Assembly: GCA_036389155.1 (NCBI GenBank)
Contig: DASVQN010000035.1
Span: forward strand, 1-64,000
Length of the DNA stretch: 64,000 bases
Direction of reading: 5' to 3'
Origin: CADCVT01 sp036389155
GTDB lineage: Bacteria > Actinomycetota > Thermoleophilia > Solirubrobacterales > Solirubrobacteraceae
The translations under genes were made by a program, and so were the position numbers. This document shows positions 57,039-63,468 of this stretch, piece by piece. The number at the start of each line of letters is the position of its first letter. The first letter of the stretch is position 1. Below the pieces are notes generated by a model, which searched no databases, was not told the DNA's origin, and saw nothing but the letters and a program-made list of their open reading frames with translations.

Positions 57039-57811
57039 GTCTGGCACCCCTCGCACCAGTACGTCGTGCGGTTGTCGTTCCACTGGCCGCGCGCGCGGAT
57101 CCGCCCCCCGCACCGCGGGCACGGCCCGCCGCTCCTGCCGTAGATCGTCCTGTAGGCGTCCTGCATCCCGTGCTCTGCAGACTCCTGCATCAACGGGCGA
57201 ACCGAGCGGACGATGCGCAGCGCCTCCTCGTCGGAGACCTCGCCGGTCCGCCGCCACGGGTCGATCCCGGCCGCGAAGCAGCCCTCGACCTTCCACAGGT
57301 TCCCGATCCCGGCGAGCGTGCGCTGCTCGAGCAGGGCGTCGCCGATCGGGCGCGTCGGGTCGTCGAGCCTGAGGCGGCGCAGGAACTCGTCCTCGTCGAA
57401 GTCGGGCTTGACGACGTCGGGGCCGAGGCCAGCGATCCGCTGGTCCAGGCGCGTGCGCGAGTCGGTCATGAGCTCGAGCACCGGCCCGTCGAACTGGACC
57501 ACCTCGCCGCCGGCGCGGCGCAGCACGAGCCACGCGCGGCGGGGCGAGCGCCGCCAGCGGTCGCCGCGCGCGTACGTGCCCCACGACCCGGTCATCCGTA
57601 GGTGCGAGTGGATCGTCAGGTTCCCCTCGAACCGCAGGAACAGGTGCTTGCCGTGCGCGTCGACCGAGCGCACGGCGCGGCCGCTCAGCCGCTCCGGCCA
57701 GCGGTCGCGCGCGAAGCGGGCGTGCGGCGTGGCGATCTCGTCGGGGACGTGGCCCTCGAGGATCGGCCGGATGCGGTTGGCCGCGTAGTGGATCGTGTCG
57801 CCTTCGGGCAC
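57035..57811 (-). CDS. Fpg/Nei-family DNA glycosylase
   Basis: A 258-residue base-excision repair enzyme that removes oxidised bases and cuts the AP site. The N-terminus PEGDTIH keeps the catalytic Pro and Glu, and the C-terminal zinc finger has CPRCGGRIRARGQWNDNRTTYWCEGC. LRMTGSWGTYARG and the H2TH region LEQRTLAGIGNLWKVEG are typical; the sequence sits closer to Nei2 of actinobacteria (PEGDTIH) than to MutM (PELPEVE). GTG start; the frame upstream to 58027 is antisense to the MBL gene. Confidence 0.9.
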   Translation of the reverse strand: MPEGDTIHYAANRIRPILEGHVPDEIATPHARFARDRWPERLSGRAVRSVDAHGKHLFLRFEGNLTIHSHLRMTGSWGTYARGDRWRRSPRRAWLVLRRAGGEVVQFDGPVLELMTDSRTRLDQRIAGLGPDVVKPDFDEDEFLRRLRLDDPTRPIGDALLEQRTLAGIGNLWKVEGCFAAGIDPWRRTGEVSDEEALRIVRSVRPLMQESAEHGMQDAYRTIYGRSGGPCPRCGGRIRARGQWNDNRTTYWCEGCQT

Positions 57812-57845
57812 GCGTGACTCCCTCGGATGAGGGTACGTCCGCGGC

Positions 57846-58553
57846 ATGCGATTGGCCGACGGAGTCGAGCAGTTCACGAACGAGGGGCTCGTCCACTGGT
57901 TCCTGGTCGAGACCGACGAGGGACCGGTCGCGGTGGACGCCGGGTTCCCGACCGCCTGGAAGGACATCGAGCACCGCGCGGGCGAGCTGCGCGCCGTGGT
58001 CCTCACGCACGGGCACGCCGACCACACCGGCTTCGCGCCGATGGCCGAGAAGCGCGGGGTCCCGATCTACGTCCCCGAGCGCGACGAGAAGCTCGTCAGG
58101 AGCCCGCTGCCGTACGCGAAGTCCGAGCGCCTGCCGCTGCTCTACCTGCACCACGCGGGGACGCGGCGCGTGTACTGGCGCGCGGTGCGCGCCCTGGGCG
58201 TGAAGGGGCAGACGGTCAAGCGCCCGCAGACGTACTCCGACGGCGACGAGCTGCCCGGCGGCCTGCGCGCGGTGTTCACGCCCGGGCACACCGAGGGCCA
58301 CATGGCGCTCCACCTGCCCGACCGCGACATCGTCTTCGCCGGCGACGCGATCGTCACCTGGGACATCTACACCGACCGGACCGGGCCGCGGCTCATCGCG
58401 CGCGCGGCGACGTGGAACAGCAAGGTGAACCTCGAGTCGCTCGAGCGGATCGCGCAGACCGGCGCCTCGACGGTCGCCGTCGGGCACGGCGAGCCGTGGC
58501 GCGAGGGCGCGGCGGCGGCGGTGGCGGCGGCGCGGGAGGCGGGCGCGGCCTAG
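57846..58553 (+). CDS. MBL-fold metallo-hydrolase
   Basis: A 235-residue metallo-beta-lactamase-fold hydrolase. Metal motif THGHADHTG at about 55-63; further ligands in FTPGHTEGHM, FAGDAIVTWD and VAVGHGEPW. Generic in sequence; glyoxalase-II-like thioesterase or lactonase function is possible. It is divergent from nei, with a TACGTC six bases before the ATG (one mismatch to TANNNT). Its stop interlocks with that of the GNAT gene in CTAG. Confidence 0.88.
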   Translation: MRLADGVEQFTNEGLVHWFLVETDEGPVAVDAGFPTAWKDIEHRAGELRAVVLTHGHADHTGFAPMAEKRGVPIYVPERDEKLVRSPLPYAKSERLPLLYLHHAGTRRVYWRAVRALGVKGQTVKRPQTYSDGDELPGGLRAVFTPGHTEGHMALHLPDRDIVFAGDAIVTWDIYTDRTGPRLIARAATWNSKVNLESLERIAQTGASTVAVGHGEPWREGAAAAVAAAREAGAA

Positions 58554-59056
58554 GCCGGCGGCGGCTCGAACGGGTCCTCGCGCGTGATCGCGTGCAGGAC
58601 GTGGTCGCGCCAGTCGCCGTCGAGGTTGAGGTAGCGCAGCGCGAGGCCCTCGCGGCGGAAGCCCGCCTTCTCCATCACGCGCAGCGAGCCGGGGTTGTCG
58701 ACGCGCACCGCGGCCTGCACGCGATGCAGCCCGCGCTCCCACGCCAGCGCGACGGCGTGGCGGACGAGCAGCGTCCCGATCCCCCGGCCGTTGTGCTCGC
58801 GGGCGACCATGTAGCCGAGGTACGCGTTGTGGAACGCGCCGAGCACGACGTTCGACAGGCGCGCGAACCCGACGAGCTGCGCGTCGAACGCGCCGACGAC
58901 GAGCCCGTCCGCGCCCGCGACGAGGTCGCGCTGGCGCTCGAGCGTGAAGAACGACTCCGGGTGGCGCGGCTCGGCGATCTGGAAGTGGTCGCGGTTGGCG
59001 CGGCGCAGGTCGAGCAGCGCCTCCGCGTCGTCGACGGTGAGCGGGCGGAACTCCAC
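58550..59056 (-). CDS. GNAT-family acetyltransferase
   Basis: A 168-residue acetyltransferase of the RimJ/RimL form: FRPLTVDDAEALLDLRRANRDHF, the acetyl-CoA loop REHNGRGIGTLLVRHAVALAWE, and the ending LRVMEKAGFRREGLALRYLNLDGDWRDHVLHAI. It could acetylate a ribosomal protein N-terminus or a small amine. GTG start; TAGCTT lies 7 bases upstream within the end of the next gene. Confidence 0.9.
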   Translation of the reverse strand: MEFRPLTVDDAEALLDLRRANRDHFQIAEPRHPESFFTLERQRDLVAGADGLVVGAFDAQLVGFARLSNVVLGAFHNAYLGYMVAREHNGRGIGTLLVRHAVALAWERGLHRVQAAVRVDNPGSLRVMEKAGFRREGLALRYLNLDGDWRDHVLHAITREDPFEPPPA

Positions 59057-59063
59057 CCGCGCG

Positions 59064-59069
59064 AAGCTA
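59064..59069 (-). promoter_or_regulatory. -10 box TAGCTT of the GNAT gene
   Basis: TAGCTT contains the TAG stop of the DUF4267-like gene in its first three bases and ends 7 bases before GTG 59056. Confidence 0.5.
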
Positions 59070-59420
59070 CTCGACGGCGCTCGCGGCCGCCCACGCGACC
59101 GCGCCCGCGGCCGCCGCGACGGCGCCGGACAGCAACGCGGCGCGCGGCGGGACGTGGCCGGCGCGCCGGCCGACGACGGTCGCGGCGAGGTCGGCCGCGT
59201 CGCACGCGCCGGTCAGCGCGACGATGCGGCGCCGCGCCGCCCCGCTCGAGCGGTGCGCCGCGAGGCCCAGCACGACGTCGCGCACGCCGAAGAGGCGCGC
59301 CCAGTAGGCGGCCTGCGGGTTCGCGCCCGGGTCGAAGCCGGACATCCGCGCGGAGTGCTCCGGCGCGAGCCAGGTGACGCCGCCGACGAGGACGCGCATG
59401 GCGACGAAGGTGCGGAGCAT
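59067..59420 (-). CDS. DUF4267-like small membrane protein
   Basis: A 117-residue protein with three or four hydrophobic segments. TWLAPEHSARMSGFDPGANPQAAYWARLFGVRDVVLGLA is the conserved GFDP...RLFGxRD signature of DUF4267 proteins. Function unknown. It starts 3 bases after the hydrolase stop and so is probably in the TetR-controlled operon. Confidence 0.75.
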   Translation of the reverse strand: MLRTFVAMRVLVGGVTWLAPEHSARMSGFDPGANPQAAYWARLFGVRDVVLGLAAHRSSGAARRRIVALTGACDAADLAATVVGRRAGHVPPRAALLSGAVAAAAGAVAWAAASAVE

Positions 59421-59423
59421 GGG

Positions 59424-60287
59424 TCAGGCCTCCAGGAAGTCGAGGATGAGCTCGGTCGTCTCGGCCGGGATCTCCTCGGCCGGGAAGTGGCCGACGCCGG
59501 GCAGCGTCTTCCACTGCATCGCCGTCGTGAAGTGCCGCCAGCTGTCGGGGACGCCCTCGGTCAGCGGGTCGGCGTCGCCGTCGAGCGCGAGCGTGGGGAC
59601 GGTGAGGCGCAGCCGCCTGTGCTCGCGGACGAAGTACGGCACCTCGCGCAGGAGGATCGAGCGGTAGCGCTGGCGCGTGGCGGCGATGGTGCCGGCGCGC
59701 GCGAACTGCTGGACGTAGGTGTGCAGCTCCTGCGGCGTGAACGCGCCGCGGCTGCGCCAGTTCTTCAGGAGGACGGGCGGGAGGCGGCGCGCGAACGTCG
59801 CGCCGGCGGGCGAGGCGAGCAGCGGGATGTGCCACGGCCGCGCGTAGATCAGCGGCGTGCTGCCGGTCGCGCTCCACGGGTGGATGCCACCGAGGGCGAC
59901 GAACCGCTCCACGCGGTCGGGCTGCTCGAGCCCGGCGAGGTAGCCGACGAGGTTGCCCCAGTCCTGGCCGACCACGCTGAAGCGCGTGATCCCGAGAGCG
60001 TCCGCGAGGCCGAGCAGCTCGTCGCGCAGGTCCCACACCGCGTAGCCGGTCGCGGCCGCCTCCGACCACCCGAGCCCGCGCCAGTCGGGCGCGATCACGC
60101 GGTGGCGCTCGGCGAGCGGGCCGATCAGGTGCCGCCAGTGCCACCAGTGCTGCGGCCAGCCGTGGAGCAGGAAGAGGGGGTCGCCCTCGCCCGCATGCGC
60201 CACGTGCAGCCGGACCCCGCCGACGATGAGGTCGCCGTGCTCGATGCCCGGGACGTGGGGCATCTCCATGCGTCGTGGCACCTCCAT
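59424..60287 (-). CDS. Alpha/beta hydrolase (epoxide hydrolase/dehalogenase-like)
   Basis: A 287-residue hydrolase. The nucleophile is Asp in VVGQDWGNLVGY, the oxyanion region is FLLHGWPQHWWHWRHL, the acid is near LALDGDADPL and the His in LPGVGHFPAEE. An Asp nucleophile points to epoxide hydrolases or haloalkane dehalogenases rather than esterases. A perfect TetR-type operator overlaps its promoter. Start ATG 60287 is favoured by TATTCT 8 bases upstream; later Met codons exist. Confidence 0.88.
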   Translation of the reverse strand: MEVPRRMEMPHVPGIEHGDLIVGGVRLHVAHAGEGDPLFLLHGWPQHWWHWRHLIGPLAERHRVIAPDWRGLGWSEAAATGYAVWDLRDELLGLADALGITRFSVVGQDWGNLVGYLAGLEQPDRVERFVALGGIHPWSATGSTPLIYARPWHIPLLASPAGATFARRLPPVLLKNWRSRGAFTPQELHTYVQQFARAGTIAATRQRYRSILLREVPYFVREHRRLRLTVPTLALDGDADPLTEGVPDSWRHFTTAMQWKTLPGVGHFPAEEIPAETTELILDFLEA

Positions 60288-60295
60288 GCGGCGGA

Positions 60296-60316
60296 AGAAT
60301 AGCGAGCGCTCGCTAT
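60296..60316 (-). promoter_or_regulatory. Operator and promoter of the hydrolase gene
   Basis: The perfect 18-bp palindrome ATAGCGAGCGCTCGCTAT (60299-60316) overlaps the -10 box TATTCT (60296-60301) ahead of ATG 60287. The adjacent TetR gene is the likely binder. Confidence 0.75.
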
Positions 60317-60849
60317 GTGAGTGTGCGGCTGAGCACGGTGCCGAGCGCGCTCTCGTCGACCGCGTCGCGGTCGGCCATGCGCTCGAGGGCGAGCCCGCGC
60401 CAGGTGGCGAGCAGCAGCAACGCGACGGTGTCGGCGGGCAGCCCCGCGCGGTCGCCGACGTGCTCGGCCAGCGCGGCGCGCAGCGTCGCCATCCGCTGCG
60501 CGAGCTGGCGGCGCAGCTTCGGCCGGCGCACCGCGTAGGACCAGAACTCGACGAAGACGAGGAACTGCTCGCGTGCGCGCTTCTCGTCGAGCTGCGCGAA
60601 CGACGCGGCGAGCGCAGCGGCGGGATCGGCGGCGTCGAGCCGCGCGACGACCTCGCCGAACCAGGTGACGTGCGCGTCGTAGACGCTGAGGAAGAGGTCG
60701 TCCTTGCCCTTGAAGTTGCCGTAGAGGGCGCCGATCGAGAAGCCGGCCGCCCGGGCGATCTCGTCCACGGAGGCGCCGTCGAAGCCGCGTTTGGCGACGA
60801 CCTTGATCGCGGCGTCGATCATCCGCTGCCGGGTCCGCGCCCGAGGCAC
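60313..60849 (-). CDS. TetR-family transcriptional repressor
   Basis: A 178-residue repressor. The N-terminal helix-turn-helix is RQRMIDAAIKVVAKRGFDGASVDEIARAAGFSIGALYGNFKGKDDLFLSVY; the rest is a helical ligand domain. Its stop lies inside the palindromic operator of the next gene, the hydrolase, so it probably represses that gene, and perhaps senses its substrate. GTG start, TATTCT 6 bases upstream. It is divergent from the GlcD-type oxidase. Confidence 0.92.
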   Translation of the reverse strand: MPRARTRQRMIDAAIKVVAKRGFDGASVDEIARAAGFSIGALYGNFKGKDDLFLSVYDAHVTWFGEVVARLDAADPAAALAASFAQLDEKRAREQFLVFVEFWSYAVRRPKLRRQLAQRMATLRAALAEHVGDRAGLPADTVALLLLATWRGLALERMADRDAVDESALGTVLSRTLT

Positions 60850-60855
60850 GGCGCG

Positions 60856-60865
60856 AGAATAGTCT
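60856..60865. promoter_or_regulatory. Overlapping divergent -10 boxes, TetR and oxidase genes
   Basis: TATTCT (minus, 60856-60861) is 6 bases from GTG 60849 and TAGTCT (plus, 60860-60865) is 7 bases from GTG 60873; they share TA. Confidence 0.55.
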
Positions 60866-60872
60866 GCGCGCC

Positions 60873-62225
60873 GTGAGGAGCGAGCTCGCAGGCATCGTCG
60901 GGGCCGAGCACGTGCTCGATCCGGCGGCGCCGTACCTCGACGACGCCAGCGTCGCGTCGGGCGTCCACGGGCGGGCCGATGCCGTCGTGCGGCCCGGCGA
61001 CGCCGAGCAGGTCGCCGCCGTGGTGGCGTGGTGCTACGAGCACGACGTGGCGATCGTGCCGCGCGGCGGCGGGACGGGCTACGCCGGCGGGGCGGTGCCG
61101 CTCGACGGCGGGGTCGTCCTCGCGCTCGAGCGCCTGCGCGCGATCCGCTCCTTCGACCCGCTGCTGTGGCGGATGGAGGTCGAGGCGGGCGTCGTGACCT
61201 CGACGGTCGCGCGCCTCGCGCGCGAGAACGGGCTGCTCTACCCGCCCGACCCGGGCGCGGCCGAGTCCTCGCACATCGGCGGCAACGCGGCGACGAACGC
61301 GGGCGGCCCGCACGCGTTCAAGTACGGCGTCACGGGCGCGTGGATCACGGGCGTCGAGGCGGTCGTGGCGCCCGGCGAGCTCGTGCAGCTGGGCGGGCCG
61401 GTGCGCAAGGACGTCGCCGGCTACGACCTGCGCTCGCTGCTCGTCGGCTCGGAGGGAACGCTCGGCGTCATCACCGCCGTCTGGCTGCGCCTGATGCCCG
61501 CGCCCGAGGCGGCGCTGCCGGTCGCGGCGGCGTTCCCCGACGCTCGCGCGGGCGCCGACGCGATCGAGGCGATCCTCGGCAGCGGCGTGATCCCGGCGGC
61601 GATCGAGTTCCTCGACGCGGGCACCGTGGACGCGGCGGCCGCGACCTTCCCCGCGCCGCTCGACGACGAGCGGCGCTTCCTGCTGCTCGTCGAGACGGAC
61701 GGGACGGAGCCGGAGGCGCGCGCGGCCGCGGCGGAGGTGCGCGAGGCGCTGGGCGATGCGGTGGTGCACGCGCCGGTCGCGCCGGCCGACGTGCGCGCGT
61801 TCTGGGAGTGGCGCTCGGCGGTGTCCCACGCGGTCACCGCCAAGCGCGGGGGGAAGCTGTCGGAGGACGTGGCGGTCCCGGTCGACCGCCTGGCCGAGGC
61901 GGTCGAGGAGACGGTGGCCATCGGCGAGCGTCACGGCCTCGAGGCGTGCTCGTGGGGGCACGCGGGCGACGGCAACCTGCACTCGACCTTCCTCCTCTCG
62001 CCCGGCGACGCCGATCAGCGCGCGCGGGCCGACGCCGCGGCGGAGGACCTCTTCGCGATGGCCGTGCGCCTCGGAGGGACGGTGAGCGGCGAGCACGGCA
62101 TCGGGGTGCTCAAGAACGGCCAGCTGCGGCGCCAGTGGGCGCCCGCGGCGGTGGCGCTGCACCGGTCGGTGAAGGCGGCGCTGGATCCGAAGGGCCTCCT
62201 GAACCCGGGGAAGAAGCTGCCGTGA
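60873..62225 (+). CDS. FAD-binding oxidase (glycolate oxidase GlcD / D-lactate dehydrogenase type)
   Basis: A 450-residue flavoenzyme of the PCMH/VAO fold. The FAD-binding domain carries VRPGDAEQVAAVVAWCYEHDVAIVPRGGGTGYAGGAVPLDGGVVLALERL and SSHIGGNAATNAGGPHAFKYGV; the C-terminal part has SWGHAGDGNLHSTFLLSP and GTVSGEHGIGVLKNGQL, with the HGDGN-like substrate and metal site as HAGDGN. It oxidises a 2-hydroxyacid such as glycolate or D-lactate. No glcE/glcF are beside it. GTG start. Confidence 0.92.
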   Translation: MRSELAGIVGAEHVLDPAAPYLDDASVASGVHGRADAVVRPGDAEQVAAVVAWCYEHDVAIVPRGGGTGYAGGAVPLDGGVVLALERLRAIRSFDPLLWRMEVEAGVVTSTVARLARENGLLYPPDPGAAESSHIGGNAATNAGGPHAFKYGVTGAWITGVEAVVAPGELVQLGGPVRKDVAGYDLRSLLVGSEGTLGVITAVWLRLMPAPEAALPVAAAFPDARAGADAIEAILGSGVIPAAIEFLDAGTVDAAAATFPAPLDDERRFLLLVETDGTEPEARAAAAEVREALGDAVVHAPVAPADVRAFWEWRSAVSHAVTAKRGGKLSEDVAVPVDRLAEAVEETVAIGERHGLEACSWGHAGDGNLHSTFLLSPGDADQRARADAAAEDLFAMAVRLGGTVSGEHGIGVLKNGQLRRQWAPAAVALHRSVKAALDPKGLLNPGKKLP

Positions 62226-63066
62226 CCAGCGCGACGCCGGCGAGGACCACGGCGGCGCCCGCGAGCATGCCGAACGTGATCTCGTCGCCGCGGAAGATGG
62301 CGGCCCAGAGCACGCCGAAGACCGGCACGAGGTAGGTGACGGTCAAGGCGCTCGTCGCGCCCAGCTCGGCGATCAGGCGGAAGTAGATGAGGTAGCCGAT
62401 CCCGCTCGCGCCGACGGCGAGGGCGACGACGGCGACGATCTGCCCGCCGTCCGGCGCCGCGCGCGGCGGGTCCGCGAGCAGGAGCGGGGCGAGGAGGACC
62501 GCGGCGGCGAGCTGCTGCACCGTCGCGGCCGCCGCCGGCGACACGCGGGCGAAGTGCGCCTTGTGCAGGTGCCCGCCGGCCGCGTAGCAGGCGGCGGCGC
62601 CCGTGGAGGCGGCGACGGCGAGCAGCGTCTTCGCGTCGAGGTCGACCGGCGCGAGGCCGACGACGAGCGCGACGCCGAGCAGCCCGAGCGCGAGGCCGGC
62701 GGCGAGCTTGCCCGTCATGCGGTGCCCGATGAAGACGGCCGCGAACACCGCGCTGAACAGCGGCGCGGTGGCGTTGATGATCGCGGCCAGCGACGGCGGG
62801 ATCGTCAGCTGCGCGGCCGAGATGAGCGCGAACGGCGCGGCGACGTTGACGGCGCCGACCAGGAACACGACCGCCGGCGGCACGCCGGTGCGCAGCGCCT
62901 GACGGGTCGCCAGGGCGTACAGCGCGAGGACCGAGGCCGCCAGCAGGGCGCGCGAGCCGGCCATGGCGATCGCGCCGAGCGCGGGCACGGCGATGTCGAT
63001 GAAGATGAACGACGCGCCCCACATGGCGGCGAGCGCGACGAGCGCGATGCCCTGCCGGGCGTTCAC
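62110..63066 (-). CDS. EamA/DMT-family transporter
   Basis: A 318-residue membrane protein of ten helices in two EamA repeats (LVALAAMWGASFIFIDIAVPALGA; AAAVLLAPLLLADPPRA and YLIYFRLIAELGATSALTVTYLVPVFGVLWAAIFRGDEITFGML). Members export amino acids or metabolites. The last 35 or so residues, SPGSGGPSDPAPPSPTGAA onward, are a Pro/Gly tail coded on the antisense of the oxidase gene, a 116-base overlap. GTG start overlaps the Nudix stop (GTGA). Confidence 0.85.
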   Translation of the reverse strand: MNARQGIALVALAAMWGASFIFIDIAVPALGAIAMAGSRALLAASVLALYALATRQALRTGVPPAVVFLVGAVNVAAPFALISAAQLTIPPSLAAIINATAPLFSAVFAAVFIGHRMTGKLAAGLALGLLGVALVVGLAPVDLDAKTLLAVAASTGAAACYAAGGHLHKAHFARVSPAAAATVQQLAAAVLLAPLLLADPPRAAPDGGQIVAVVALAVGASGIGYLIYFRLIAELGATSALTVTYLVPVFGVLWAAIFRGDEITFGMLAGAAVVLAGVALVTAASSPGSGGPSDPAPPSPTGAAPPPRAPTGAAAGRS

Positions 63067-63440
63067 AGCGTGCCGACGAGGTCCCGGTCGTGGTCGTAGG
63101 TGACGAGCTCCCGCGCCTCGGCGGGCGCCAGCCAGCGCAGCTCGTCGACCTCGTCGTTGGGCGCGAAGCCGTCGTCCTGCACCGGCTCCATCAGCCAGTA
63201 GCGGACGAGCTTCGGCCGGTCCTTGTGGTCGCGGTAGCGCGCCGGCGCGAGCTCGGCGCCCAGGCGGCACCGCAGGCCCGTCTCCTCCCACACCTCGCGC
63301 AGGGCGGCCTCCTCGAACGTCTCGCCCTCGTCGACCTTGCCCTTCGGCACCGACCAGTCGTCGTAGCGCGGGCGGTGGACCAGGCAGATCGCGCCGTCGC
63401 GGACGACGACGCCACCGGCTGCGTGCACCTCCTCGGCCAT
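63063..63440 (-). CDS. Nudix hydrolase (MutT1/Ap6A-hydrolase-like)
   Basis: A 125-residue enzyme with the Nudix box KGKVDEGETFEEAALREVWEETGL. The N-terminus HAAGGVVVRDGAICLVHRPRYDDWSVPKGK and the length match the N-terminal domain of mycobacterial MutT1 and bacterial diadenosine polyphosphate hydrolases. It cleans up oxidised nucleotides or dinucleoside polyphosphates. It is the first gene of a pair with the DMT transporter; TAGCCT is 6 bases before the ATG. Confidence 0.9.
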   Translation of the reverse strand: MAEEVHAAGGVVVRDGAICLVHRPRYDDWSVPKGKVDEGETFEEAALREVWEETGLRCRLGAELAPARYRDHKDRPKLVRYWLMEPVQDDGFAPNDEVDELRWLAPAEARELVTYDHDRDLVGTL

Positions 63441-63446
63441 CGGCCG

Positions 63447-63452
63447 AGGCTA
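63447..63452 (-). promoter_or_regulatory. -10 box TAGCCT of the Nudix-DMT operon
   Basis: TAGCCT ends 6 bases before ATG 63440. Confidence 0.5.
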
Positions 63453-63468
63453 GCGAGCGGCTACGGCG

